Below, piece by piece: positions 18,251 through 25,409 of a DNA stretch of 40,497 bases. The stretch comes from an uncultured Oscillospiraceae bacterium (GTDB taxonomy: Bacteria > Bacillota > Clostridia > Oscillospirales > Oscillospiraceae), in assembly GCA_934646005.1 (NCBI GenBank), contig CAKUED010000025.1, positions 1 through 40,497 on the forward strand, written 5' to 3'. Made by a program: the position numbers and the translations under genes. How positions within the stretch are numbered: position 1 is the first letter of the stretch; the number at the start of each line of letters is the position of its first letter. The notes under the pieces were generated by a model that saw only the letters and a program-made list of their open reading frames with translations, was not told where the DNA came from and ran no database searches.

Positions 18251-19216
18251 CTATTTCAAATCGCGTTTAATGCCATTTACGATATTGTATACTTCGTCCA
18301 TGGTGGAGATGGCGGAAATTTTCTCTTTATAATAGCCGCTGTACGCAACGCCGCGCAGATACCACGCCAGATGCTTGCGCGCCTCCAGACACGCGATGTG
18401 CTCGCCCTTGTCCTCCGCCGCCAGCTCGATCTGCCGCAGCGCCGTGTCCATCCGGGCATCCAGCGGCAGCCGCTCCGGCGCACTCTCGCCGCGCAGCGCC
18501 GCCTGCACGCGGGTAAAGATCCACGGGTCGCCGAACGCGGCGCGCCCGATCATGTATCCCGCCGCGCCGGTGCGGGCTTTGCAGCGCAGGGCGGCGGTCT
18601 CGTCAAACACGTCGCCGTTGGCGACGACGGGGATCTTGACCGCCTCCACCACGGCGCGGATGGCGTCCCAGTCGGCAACGCCGGAGTAGAGCATCGTTTT
18701 CGTCCGCCCATGCACGGTCACGGCGCTCGCCCCGGCGGCTTCCACCGCCTGCGCCAGACGCACGCAGTTGACGCTGCCCTTGTCCCAGCCTGTGCGCATC
18801 TTGACCGTCACGGGGACGGACACCGCGCCGCACACCGCCTCGACGATCCTCGCGGCAAGCGTCTCGTCGCGCATGAGCGCGCAGCCGTCGCCATTGCCGA
18901 CGATCTTCGGCATGGGGCAGCCCATGTTGAGGTCGATGAAATCCGCGCGGCTCTCTTCCAGCGCCAGCGCCGCCGCCTCCGCCATCACGGCGGGGTCATT
19001 GCCGAAGAGCTGCGCGCCGCAGAGACCCGCAGGCGTTTTGCGCAGCAGGCGCAGGCTTTTTTTATCGTGATACACCAGCGCGCGGGACGAAACCATTTCC
19101 GTCACCGTGACCGCCGCGCCCAGCTCCGCGCAGACGCTGCGGAACGCCCAGTCCGTCACGCCCGCCATGGGCGCGAGCACCAGGTCGCCCGCGATATTCA
19201 GAGGTCCAATTTGCAT
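18251..19216 (-). CDS. dusB: tRNA-dihydrouridine synthase DusB
   Basis: A 321-residue FMN enzyme that reduces uridine to dihydrouridine in the D arm of tRNAs with NADPH. The N-terminus LVLAPMAGVTDWAFR is the FMN-binding start of the TIM barrel. LNMGCPMPKIVGNGDGCALM carries the catalytic Cys100 and is diagnostic of the DusB branch. VKMRTGWD, VHGRTKTMLYSG and VVANGDVFD are the further flavin/tRNA motifs, and a helical RNA-binding domain closes the protein. Length is normal. The ATG at 19216 has GGAG about 9 bases upstream. It heads an operon with the zinc-ribbon and DUF2500 genes. Confidence 0.95.
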   Translation of the reverse strand: MQIGPLNIAGDLVLAPMAGVTDWAFRSVCAELGAAVTVTEMVSSRALVYHDKKSLRLLRKTPAGLCGAQLFGNDPAVMAEAAALALEESRADFIDLNMGCPMPKIVGNGDGCALMRDETLAARIVEAVCGAVSVPVTVKMRTGWDKGSVNCVRLAQAVEAAGASAVTVHGRTKTMLYSGVADWDAIRAVVEAVKIPVVANGDVFDETAALRCKARTGAAGYMIGRAAFGDPWIFTRVQAALRGESAPERLPLDARMDTALRQIELAAEDKGEHIACLEARKHLAWYLRGVAYSGYYKEKISAISTMDEVYNIVNGIKRDLK

Positions 19217-19245
19217 TTTACATACTCCGGCTGTTTATTAAATGT

Positions 19246-19274
19246 ACTATACCACATTTCTTTTCCGCGCACAA
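19246..19274 (-). promoter_or_regulatory. Promoter of the dusB operon
   Basis: On the minus strand TTGTGC (19274-19269), 17 bp, TATAGT (19251-19246), with a TG extension before the -10. Confidence 0.6.
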
Positions 19275-19275
19275 G

Positions 19276-19314
19276 AAAAACCGGGAATTTGTCAAAGCAT
19301 GACAAATTCCCGGT
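19276..19314 (-). terminator. Terminator of the 86-residue protein gene
   Basis: ACCGGGAATTTGTCA (19280-19294) pairs perfectly with 19300-19314. On the minus strand the stem is followed by TTTTTCTTGT. Confidence 0.88.
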
Positions 19315-19324
19315 CACCTTCCGC

Positions 19325-19585
19325 TTAAAAAACCGCCGTCAGCAGCCACAAAAGCCCCACGCCGCCCGCACCGAACAGCGCGTACAGCAGCTTTGCGCGC
19401 CATCCGCCCGCGAGGCAGCCGCCCGTGTAGCGCTCCGCCGCCTGCTTCGCCTGCCGCAGGAGCGTCTGCTCCGTCACGCCGCTCTTCTCCGCCGCGTCCG
19501 CGCGGATGAGAAAGATCGCCTGTTCAAACAGGTCGCTGTCCACCGCGCGCACCATGACCACCTGCCGCGTCACGCCCTTGACCAT
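19325..19585 (-). CDS. Small conserved membrane-anchored protein
   Basis: An 86-residue protein. Its N-terminal part (VKGVTRQVVMVRAVDSDLFE, then QAIFLIRADAA) looks like a folded soluble segment, and the last 20 residues are a transmembrane helix (LLYALFGAGGVGLLWLLTA). No signal peptide, so it is tail-anchored with the N-terminus inside. I do not recognise a characterised family. GGGGAGG lies about 7 bases before the ATG at 19585. It lies 68 bases after the dCMP deaminase gene, probably on the same transcript, and is followed by a strong terminator. Function unknown. Confidence 0.65.
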   Translation of the reverse strand: MVKGVTRQVVMVRAVDSDLFEQAIFLIRADAAEKSGVTEQTLLRQAKQAAERYTGGCLAGGWRAKLLYALFGAGGVGLLWLLTAVF

Positions 19586-19653
19586 AAACGCACCTCCCCA
19601 AGAAATTTTGCGTATTCATGGGAAGTATCGCCAGCGGGGCAGGGGAGTATACC

Positions 19654-20151
19654 TTATTTCTGCGGGATATACTCGAGGTCGGCAATGGAATCATCTTCCT
19701 CGATCCACTGCTGCACGGGAACAACGGAAAATTCCGTCTCCGTCTTGCGGATGACCACACGCTCGATGCCGGCGTTGATAATCATGCGACGGCACATGGA
19801 GCACGACGTCGCGTCGCCGAGAATTTTGCCCGTGGATGCCTCCTTGCCGACGAGATAGATCGTCGCGCCGATGCACTCGCGCCGCGAGGCGGAGATGATG
19901 GCGTTCGCCTCGGCGTGCACGCTGCGGCAGAGCTCATAGCGCTCCCCGCGCGGTATTTGCAGCTTTTCGCGCATACAATAGCCGAGGTCGCAGCAGTTTT
20001 TGCGCCCGCGCGGCGCGCCGTTGTAGCCGGTAGCGACGATCTCGTCGTTCTGCACGATGATCGCGCCGTAGCAGCGCCGCAGGCACGTCGAGCGCTCCAG
20101 AACGGTCTGCGCGATGTCCAGATAGTAATTTTCCTTTTCGATCCTCTGCAT
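19654..20151 (-). CDS. dCMP deaminase (ComEB-type cytidine deaminase)
   Basis: A 165-residue zinc enzyme that deaminates dCMP to dUMP for thymidylate synthesis. H79-A-E81 gives a zinc ligand and the proton shuttle, and C117-S-M-C120 the other zinc ligands. Extra Cys/His residues in the insert (KNCCDLGYC) fit the second structural zinc site of this family. Length is typical. GGAGG about 7 bases before ATG 20151 supports the start. It is divergent from the secreted protein gene at 20270, and the two promoters meet at one palindrome. The 86-residue gene follows. Confidence 0.92.
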   Translation of the reverse strand: MQRIEKENYYLDIAQTVLERSTCLRRCYGAIIVQNDEIVATGYNGAPRGRKNCCDLGYCMREKLQIPRGERYELCRSVHAEANAIISASRRECIGATIYLVGKEASTGKILGDATSCSMCRRMIINAGIERVVIRKTETEFSVVPVQQWIEEDDSIADLEYIPQK

Positions 20152-20178
20152 GATGCACCTCCGAAAAGACTTTCTGTC

Positions 20179-20237
20179 AGTATATCACACGCCGCGCCGT
20201 GCGGCAACTTGCCGGGAGCGATTTTTTGTGATAGAAT
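20179..20237. promoter_or_regulatory. Divergent promoters sharing a palindromic -35 region
   Basis: Plus strand: TTGCCG (20209-20214), 17 bp, TAGAAT (20232-20237), driving the secreted protein. Minus strand: TTGCCG (20207-20202), 17 bp, TATACT (20184-20179), driving dCMP deaminase. The two -35 boxes form one palindrome, CGGCAAcTTGCCG (20202-20214), so the polymerases would compete or share one operator. Confidence 0.6.
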
Positions 20238-20269
20238 GGGTAAAAAGTTTGGAAGGGGGAGGGGATAGC

Positions 20270-21328
20270 ATGAAAAAACGGCTGCTTGCCTGTGTGCTGG
20301 CGCTGGCGCTGCTGCTGGGGCTGACGACGGGCGCGGCAGGCGCGGCGGACGATCTGTTTTTCGTCGCCGTCAACGACTCCATCCCCCTCACCATCGTGGG
20401 TGCAAAGCCGCACTATGCCGCGACGGGGCTGTATGTGCCCTACACCGTCTTTGACGCCGCGCCGGGCGGCGTTGCGCAGGCGTATAACGCCTCGGAGCAG
20501 ACGCTCGTGCTCTTCACGCGCGCCAAGCGCCTCGTCTTTGACATCGGCAAAGACGAGGTGACCGACGAAAACGGCAACACCAGCAGCGTGCTCACGATTT
20601 ACAAGAGCGGGCTGCTATACATCCCGCTGTCGGTCTGCGCGGGCTATTTCGGGCTCAGCTACAGTATGCTCACCAGCCAGAGCGGCTGCCCCGTGCTGCG
20701 CTTTACCACGGGCAGCGAGATCTATGACGACGATATGTTCCTGCAAAAGGCGGAAAATCTGATCGCCTACCGCATCCAGACGCATGAGCAGGAGCAGACG
20801 CCAAGCACTCCGCAGCCCAACACGCGCCCGCAGACGCCGGAGGAGGACGAGCCGCAGGAGCTTGTGCCGGTGTATCTGGCGGTCACGAACGCGGCGCAGA
20901 TGGCGGACGCGCTGGATGCCTTGCAGGCAAAGAACCTGCACGCGGCGTTTTTCCTCACGGCGGCGGAGCTGAAGGCTGACCCGCTGCTTGCCTGCCGCAT
21001 CCTCGCGGCGGGGCACACGCTGGGCTTGACGGTCACGGAGGATGAGGCGGACGTGCAGCACGCGCTGCACGCGGCAAATGACGCGCTTGGCGCGGTGGTG
21101 CATACGAAAACCGTTCTCGCGCTGCTCACGGCGGAGCAGGCACAGACGGTCGAGGGCTTCCGCGTGTTCACGCGCCCCGAGGGCGAGACGAGCGCGCAGG
21201 AGGCGATCCAAAAAAGCGAGGCGGAGCGCCTGCTCATCTGCTCCGGCGACCTCGCCGGCACGCTGGACGACCTCGACTACGTCGGCGCGTCCCCCCAGCT
21301 CCTGCGCGAAACGTCGCCAATTGCATAA
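20270..21328 (+). CDS. Secreted protein with copper-amine-oxidase-like N-domain and degenerate NodB-like domain
   Basis: A 352-residue exported protein. The signal peptide is about residues 1-26 (KKR, a Leu-rich core, AGA-A). Residues about 30-155 resemble the stalk/copper-amine-oxidase N-domain common in Clostridia (VPYTVF, LYIPLSVCAGYFGLSY). A Pro/Thr/Gln/Glu-rich linker follows. The C-terminal part has the NodB polysaccharide-deacetylase pattern AAFFLTAAELKADPLLACRI, then AAGHTLGLTV. The zinc ligand motif HxxxH expected after GH is replaced by GLTV, and no catalytic Asp-Asp is evident, so it is likely non-enzymatic. I chose ATG 20270, with GGAAGGGGGAGGGG upstream, over the longer frame from 20150. 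It ends at a strong terminator. Confidence 0.75.
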   Translation: MKKRLLACVLALALLLGLTTGAAGAADDLFFVAVNDSIPLTIVGAKPHYAATGLYVPYTVFDAAPGGVAQAYNASEQTLVLFTRAKRLVFDIGKDEVTDENGNTSSVLTIYKSGLLYIPLSVCAGYFGLSYSMLTSQSGCPVLRFTTGSEIYDDDMFLQKAENLIAYRIQTHEQEQTPSTPQPNTRPQTPEEDEPQELVPVYLAVTNAAQMADALDALQAKNLHAAFFLTAAELKADPLLACRILAAGHTLGLTVTEDEADVQHALHAANDALGAVVHTKTVLALLTAEQAQTVEGFRVFTRPEGETSAQEAIQKSEAERLLICSGDLAGTLDDLDYVGASPQLLRETSPIA

Positions 21329-21336
21329 AATTCGCA

Positions 21337-21372
21337 AAAAGGTGGAGTTTTCTTTGGAAAACTCCACCTTTT
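21337..21372 (+). terminator. Terminator after the NodB-like gene
   Basis: AAAAGGTGGAGTTTT (21337-21351) pairs perfectly with AAAACTCCACCTTTT (21358-21372) around CTTTGG. Confidence 0.9.
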
Positions 21373-21404
21373 ATTACAGTTATGTTACAATCCTGCCCAA
21401 AGCC

Positions 21405-21433
21405 TTGCATTCGCCGCGCGCTGCCCGTATACT
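21405..21433 (+). promoter_or_regulatory. Promoter of the second SLH protein
   Basis: TTGCAT (21405-21410), 17 bp, TATACT (21428-21433). The leader to the ribosome site at about 21450 is short. Confidence 0.7.
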
Positions 21434-21466
21434 GATAGTAACCTATTTCGGAAGGGGGGCTGCGCC

Positions 21467-22537
21467 ACGAAACGCACCGTCAGTATCCTTTTGCTCGCCT
21501 GTATGCTGCTGCTTGCGGCGCTGCCTGTGGGCGCGGCAAGCGCCGAGAATTTTACCGATTCCGCCGAGATCACCCATGTGGAGGCGGTGCGGATGCTCAC
21601 GGACCTGGGGCTGATCTCCGGGTATTCCGACGGCTCGTTCCGCCCCGACGTCCCCGTCACCCGCGCGCAGATCGCCAAGCTCATCGCCCTGCTCAGCACG
21701 GAAGATCCGGCGGCAGCGCAAGCGGCGGGCTTTGCCGACGTCGCGGAGAGCAGCTGGGCGCTTTCCTACATTGATTACTGTGCCGCGCAGGGCATCGTCT
21801 CCGGCAGCGGCGGGCTGTTCCGCCCGGATGACCCCGTCACGGCGCTGGAGCTGTGCAAAATGCTGCTGGTCGTGCTCGGCAACGATGCCGCGCGCTACAC
21901 CGGCGCGGGCTGGGCGGAAAACGTCCGCACCGACGCGGATAGCAGCCATCTGCTGCGCGATTTTTCCGGCAGCGTGAGCGCCGCCGTCACGCGCGAAAAT
22001 GCGTGCCTGCTCATCCTCAACGCTCTGCAAAATCCCGCCATCCACGGCTTTGACGAGGACGGGAACGCGCTGTATGTGCTCGATGAGCTGAGAAATCCGC
22101 GCACTTACCTCGAAATTCGCTTTGATGCCGTGCGCTACAGCGGTGTGGTTGCCGCGAACGACGCCGGCAACCTGACCGACGGCGCAGCGCCCGACGCGGG
22201 TACGACCCGTCTGGCGGGCTATAACCGCGACTTTGCCATCGCCACCGACCGCGCGCTTCTGGGACGGATGGTGAATATCTACGTCCGGAACGGACAGGTC
22301 CTCGGCGTCCCGTGTGAGGCGCTGGAAGAGACGAGCGACGTGTTCACCCGCGCCGATAATCTCCGCCAGCTCCTGCAGGTTTCGGATTACACCCTCTCCG
22401 ACACTGCCGCTTACTACTATAACGGCGCGCGCGCTGACAGCTCCCTCCTGCTGACTCTCACCGGCAGCTACACGGTCACGGTGCTGGACTACACCGGCGA
22501 TTTCGTGATCGACGCCGTGCTGATCTACAGCGAATAA
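21467..22537 (+). CDS. SLH-domain secreted protein, non-canonical start
   Basis: An approximately 356-residue surface protein. After the signal peptide, SLH repeats begin (FTDSAEITHVEAVRMLTDLG, then SGYSDGSFRPDVPVTRAQI; a second with FADVAESSWALSYIDYCAAQ and FRPDDPVTALEL; a third, weaker one). An uncharacterised C-terminal domain of about 170 residues follows. GGAAGGGGGG (21450-21459) is an excellent ribosome site. Seven bases later the frame reads ACG AAA CGC, which with ATG would give the Lys-Arg start of a normal signal peptide. The first accepted start codon in frame is TTG 21491, which has no ribosome site and would lack the positive n-region. I therefore place the start at ACG 21467, either a real rare start or a T-to-C change. 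A terminator follows. Confidence 0.78.
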   Translation, partial: TKRTVSILLLACMLLLAALPVGAASAENFTDSAEITHVEAVRMLTDLGLISGYSDGSFRPDVPVTRAQIAKLIALLSTEDPAAAQAAGFADVAESSWALSYIDYCAAQGIVSGSGGLFRPDDPVTALELCKMLLVVLGNDAARYTGAGWAENVRTDADSSHLLRDFSGSVSAAVTRENACLLILNALQNPAIHGFDEDGNALYVLDELRNPRTYLEIRFDAVRYSGVVAANDAGNLTDGAAPDAGTTRLAGYNRDFAIATDRALLGRMVNIYVRNGQVLGVPCEALEETSDVFTRADNLRQLLQVSDYTLSDTAAYYYNGARADSSLLLTLTGSYTVTVLDYTGDFVIDAVLIYSE

Positions 22538-22547
22538 AAAGATGATA

Positions 22548-22577
22548 AAAATCCCGCCCCGAGGGGCGGGATTTTTT
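22548..22577 (+). terminator. Terminator of the second SLH gene
   Basis: AAAATCCCGCCC (22548-22559) pairs with GGGCGGGATTTT (22564-22575) around CGAG, followed by T residues. Confidence 0.92.
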
Positions 22578-22604
22578 GCGTATTTACGCGAAGACATCAT
22601 GATT

Positions 22605-22978
22605 ATGCGTAGGGGCGGACGCCTCTGTCCGCCCGGCAGGACGCGCCGACGAACACGGACGCGCCAATGCGAATACGTTTTACGTTTGTAGGGGTCGATG
22701 CCCACATCGACCCGCACGGGGTACGTCCGTTTTTTTACGAAACGTTGCGGCAAATATGCCGTTGCCCAACGGGCGGACAGGGTCGTCCGCCCCTACAGGA
22801 CGTTGTGCGTGGTCGCCGATGGCGCGGTGCAATTTTGTAATTGCACCCTGCCGGGGAGAGCGCGGCATCGACCCCTACGGACGTATTACGATGTTGCCGT
22901 TCGTTGCACGATTTTGCAGATGCACCGTGCGCGGGAGGGGCAAGCCCCTCCCCTACGTTACGACGAAACGCGATACAG
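22605..22978 (+). repeat. Composite hairpin repeat, copy 1
   Basis: A chain of short hairpin modules opening with GTAGGGG or closing with CCCCTAC: a GGCGGAC...GTCCGCC type (22609-22634), a GTCGATG...CATCGAC type (22688-22713), another GGCGGAC type (22771-22796), GGTGCAATT...AATTGCACC (22826-22847), a GGGGAGAGCGCGGCATCGACCCC form (about 22853-22876), and a GGGAGGGGC-AA-GCCCCTCCC form (about 22931-22956). The same order recurs at 30840-31208 and, inverted, at 37340-37530. No coding signal. Confidence 0.8.
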
Positions 22979-23005
22979 CTCAAAAATAACTACCCTTCTC
23001 CTCAT

Positions 23006-23070
23006 CAGTCACCTTCGGTGACAGCTTCCCCTCAAGGGGAAGCCTTGGACTCTTGCAAACGCGGCAGTGC
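23006..23070 (+). repeat. Second intergenic repeat type
   Basis: Hairpins GTCACC-TTC-GGTGAC and GCTTCCCC-TCAA-GGGGAAGC, then TTGGACTCTTGCAAA. The latter half matches 76-117. It lies just downstream of ung and may end its transcript. Confidence 0.55.
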
Positions 23071-23078
23071 AGCGCAAT

Positions 23079-23747
23079 TTATTTTGCCCAATCAATGACC
23101 TGCTCGTTATTTTCCCGCAAAAACGTGTTGATCTTGGAAAATGGCTGGCTGCCGAAGAAGCCTCGGTAGGCGCTGAGGGGGCTTGGGTGGGGGGCTTGGA
23201 GGATGAGGCGAGGGTGGGGAGAATCCGCAGCGATGGCGGCTTTTTTCTGCGCCTGCGCGCCCCAGAGGACGAACGCGACCGGCTGCGGCAGGCTGCGCAG
23301 GCGCGCGGTCACGGCGTCGGTAAACGTCTGCCAGCCGTAATTTGCATGGCTGTTCGCCCTGCCGCTCTCCACGCTCAGCACGGTGTTGAGCAGGAACACG
23401 CCCTGCTCCGCCCAGCCTGTGAGGTCGCCGCTCTCGCGCGGCGGCACGCCGCAGTCGCTTTCCAGCTCGCGGAAAATATTCCGCAGCGACGGCGGCAGCT
23501 TCACGCCCGCGCGCACCGAAAACGCCAGCCCGTGCGCCTGCCCCGGCTCGTGATAGGGGTCCTGCCCCAGAATGACCGCGCGCACGCGCTCCGGCGGGGT
23601 CAGGCGAAACGCCGCGAACAGTTCGCCCCGCGGCGGAAATACCGCGCCGCGCGCATACGCCGCCTCCACACGCTCCATCAGCGCCGCAAAATACGGCTTT
23701 GCCAGTTCCTCCGCGAGCAGCCCGTTCCATCCGCCAAGGTCGATCAT
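23079..23747 (-). CDS. ung: Uracil-DNA glycosylase (family 1)
   Basis: A 222-residue base-excision repair enzyme that removes uracil from DNA. GQDPYHEPGQAHGLAFSV carries the catalytic Asp63. FLLNTVLSVE, then ANSHANYGW, forms the uracil pocket. FVLWGAQAQKK and the H187-PSPLSAYRGFFG loop supply the catalytic His and the minor-groove Leu-type loop. Length is that of family 1. ATG 23747 has GGAG about 9 bases upstream. A longer open frame reaching 25142 is only antisense run-on through the GH18 gene. It is divergent from the SleL-like gene. Confidence 0.95.
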   Translation of the reverse strand: MIDLGGWNGLLAEELAKPYFAALMERVEAAYARGAVFPPRGELFAAFRLTPPERVRAVILGQDPYHEPGQAHGLAFSVRAGVKLPPSLRNIFRELESDCGVPPRESGDLTGWAEQGVFLLNTVLSVESGRANSHANYGWQTFTDAVTARLRSLPQPVAFVLWGAQAQKKAAIAADSPHPRLILQAPHPSPLSAYRGFFGSQPFSKINTFLRENNEQVIDWAK

Positions 23748-23770
23748 ACCGTCACGCTCCTTTTTTGAGT

Positions 23771-23799
23771 AGTATACCATCTCGGTGGGACACGCACAA
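23771..23799 (-). promoter_or_regulatory. Possible promoter of ung
   Basis: On the minus strand TTGTGC (23799-23794), 17 bp, TATACT (23776-23771). The -10 is good; the -35 matches only in the first three bases. Confidence 0.5.
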
Positions 23800-23814
23800 G
23801 CCCCTGGCGGGCGG

Positions 23815-23823
23815 CATAGAATA
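23815..23823 (+). promoter_or_regulatory. Possible mother-cell sporulation promoter (-10) of the SleL-like gene
   Basis: CATAgaaTA matches the CATANNNTA -10 consensus known for SigE/SigK promoters, with an AC about 17 bp upstream as in weak SigK -35 regions. The gene product is a spore-cortex type hydrolase, which fits. The motif is short and could be chance. Confidence 0.35.
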
Positions 23824-23843
23824 CGCTGAGGAGTTGATGCTTT

Positions 23844-25127
23844 TTGCACCTGCATATTGTCACATCCGGGCAGACGCTCTATTCTGTCGCCCGGCAGTAC
23901 GGCGTCCACCCGGGGCTGATCGCGCGGCAGAACGGGCTGCGCGAGCCGTACCGCCTTGCCGTGGGGCAGTGTTTGCTCATTTTGCAGCCGCGCGCGGTCT
24001 ATACTGTCCGTGCGGGCGACACGCTCTACGCCATCGCGCAGCGCTTCGGCACGGACGTCAAAACGCTTTGGCGCAACAATCCCAACCTCTCCGGCGGCAC
24101 GACGCTCTACCCGGGGCAGACGCTCGTGCTCAGTCAGGAGTCGATGCGAACGCAGTCCGCGTCGGTGCTGGGCTACGCGTATCCGAACGTGCAGGAGACG
24201 GTGCTGCGCGGCATTCTGCCGTATGCCTCGGCGCTGTGCCCGTTCACCTACGGCATCGCGGAGGACGGCGGGCTGCTCCCGCCGGCGGACGGGAATTTGA
24301 CAGCGCTGGCGCTGGAATACGGCGTGCAGACGCTGCTGCATCTGTCCACGCTCGCGGAAGGCGGCGGATTTTCGAGCCTGCGGGCGCAGGCGGTCTTGGA
24401 GAGCGATGCGCTGCGCGCGCGGCTCATCGCGGAGACGGTGGCGCAAATGCGGCGCGGCGGCTATGGCGGCGTGGATGTGGATTTTGAATTTCTGGGCGCG
24501 GGGCTGGCGGACGCGTTTGCCGGCTTCCTCGGCGAGCTGCGCGCGGCGGTGCACGCGGCGGGCGGCACAGTCGTGTGCGCGCTTGCGCCGAAAACGTCCG
24601 CCGAGCAGCGGGGCGTCCTCTACGAGGGGCACGATTACCGCCGCATCGGCGAGAATGCCGACGCGGTGCTGCTGATGACCTATGAATGGGGCTACACCTA
24701 CGGTCCGCCGATGGCGGTCGCGCCGATCGGGGCGGTGCGGCGCGTGGTGGAGTACGCGCTGACGCAGATCCCGGCAAGCAAAATTCTGCTGGGCTTTCCG
24801 AACTACGCCTACGACTGGACGCTGCCCTACGCCGCGGGCGAGAGCCGCGCGCGGTCGCTCGGCAACGAGGCCGCCGCAGCGCTGGCGGTGCAGGTGGGCG
24901 CGGAGATCTGCTTTGACGAGGCGGCGCAGACGCCGTATTTTTCCTATACCGACCGCACCGGCGCGGCGCACGAGGTCTGGTTTGAGGATGCGCGAAGCTG
25001 CGCGGCAAAGTACGATCTGGCGCAGGAATATTCTCTGCGCGGCTTCGGCTTCTGGAATTTCATGCGCCCGTTCACCGCTGCCTTCGCGCTGCTGAATGCC
25101 CGCTTTACCATCCTGCCGGGCGTTTAG
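23844..25127 (+). CDS. LysM plus GH18 spore-cortex hydrolase (SleL/YaaH type)
   Basis: A 427-residue peptidoglycan N-acetylglucosaminidase-type protein. LysM 1 spans about 3-47 (VTSGQTLYSVARQYGV, then LIARQNGL) and LysM 2 about 53-96 (VRAGDTLYAIAQRFGT), both binding glycan. The GH18 barrel spans about 106-427. G-V-D211-V-D213-F-E215 is the catalytic DxDxE motif, with E215 as acid. LMTYEWGYTYGPP and the GFGFWNF end are usual for SleL relatives. There is no signal peptide, as in spore proteins made in the mother cell. The start is TTG 23844, 10 bases after GAGGAG; the ATG at 23837 is out of frame. A SigE/K-like -10 precedes it. In relatives the enzyme helps degrade cortex at germination. Confidence 0.88.
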   Translation: MHLHIVTSGQTLYSVARQYGVHPGLIARQNGLREPYRLAVGQCLLILQPRAVYTVRAGDTLYAIAQRFGTDVKTLWRNNPNLSGGTTLYPGQTLVLSQESMRTQSASVLGYAYPNVQETVLRGILPYASALCPFTYGIAEDGGLLPPADGNLTALALEYGVQTLLHLSTLAEGGGFSSLRAQAVLESDALRARLIAETVAQMRRGGYGGVDVDFEFLGAGLADAFAGFLGELRAAVHAAGGTVVCALAPKTSAEQRGVLYEGHDYRRIGENADAVLLMTYEWGYTYGPPMAVAPIGAVRRVVEYALTQIPASKILLGFPNYAYDWTLPYAAGESRARSLGNEAAAALAVQVGAEICFDEAAQTPYFSYTDRTGAAHEVWFEDARSCAAKYDLAQEYSLRGFGFWNFMRPFTAAFALLNARFTILPGV

Positions 25128-25135
25128 CGAAAGCC

Positions 25136-25163
25136 TTGACAAACCGCGCTGTCTGCGTATAAT
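25136..25163 (+). promoter_or_regulatory. Strong promoter of the antisense RNA
   Basis: TTGACA (25136-25141), 16 bp, TATAAT (25158-25163): both boxes are perfect consensus. No plausible plus-strand coding gene follows, so it should drive a short RNA starting near 25170. Confidence 0.8.
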
Positions 25164-25169
25164 AAAAGT

Positions 25170-25272
25170 AGGGTATCACAGCGAACGGTTGTGACCCTAT
25201 GCAATCAAACAGTCAAGGATGGACAGATATGTCCACCAAAGCCGTCACTTGCCAGAGTGGCGGCTTTGGCTT
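25170..25272 (+). ncRNA. Putative antisense antitoxin RNA
   Basis: A predicted RNA of about 100 bases from the consensus promoter at 25136 to the hairpin at 25238-25266 with its GGCTTTT tail. A 5' hairpin is formed by TAGGGT...ACCCTA (25169-25199). No plausible start codon with a ribosome site is seen on this strand. The RNA overlaps the last nine codons and stop of the 27-residue peptide gene on the other strand, so it could pair with that message. This is the layout of type I toxin-antitoxin loci with convergent RNAs. Expression is not known. Confidence 0.6.
25238..25272. terminator. Shared terminator of the convergent RNAs
   Basis: AAAGCCGTCAC (25238-25248) pairs with GTGGCGGCTTT (25257-25267) with one U-G pair around TTGCCAGA. 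GGCTTTT follows on the plus strand. The peptide stop codon (25245-25247) lies in the stem. Confidence 0.75.
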
Positions 25273-25328
25273 TTAATGCGGATCGTTACCGTAAATCCAA
25301 AGATATGGAATGTCAGTGTGATCGGCAT
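25245..25328 (-). CDS. 27-residue peptide, putative type I toxin
   Basis: A 27-residue peptide, too short for ordinary gene calls. The first two thirds are hydrophobic/aromatic (ITLTFHIFGFTVTI) and the end is basic (RIKSQSRHSGK), the usual plan of membrane-acting type I toxins. GGAGGTGG lies 5-12 bases before the ATG, and a promoter with near-perfect boxes drives it (25410-25438). The stop is inside the shared terminator stem. The opposite strand encodes a short RNA with an even stronger promoter that covers the end of the message. I know no named family with this sequence. A leader peptide or another small membrane peptide remains possible. Confidence 0.6.
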   Translation of the reverse strand: MPITLTFHIFGFTVTIRIKSQSRHSGK

Positions 25329-25409
25329 CGTACCACCTCCATTACAGGAGATGAGCCACAACCGCCCGCCGTATGTGTGATACCCTACCCGGGCTTACAC
25401 CCTGCTTGT

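Larger units (their letters stand above)
25168..25388. repeat. 13-bp inverted repeats bounding the peptide/antisense locus
   Basis: GTAGGGTATCACA at 25168-25180 recurs as its perfect reverse complement at 25376-25388. Both copies lie just inside the two convergent promoters, so both RNAs carry the same sequence near their 5' ends. In the left copy it can fold with TTGTGACCCTA (25189-25199). Confidence 0.7.

Noticed and set aside
23079..25142. Minus-strand frame of 687 codons ending in ung
   Set aside because: Only the last 222 codons are ung-like and have a start with a ribosome site; the rest is antisense to the LysM/GH18 gene.
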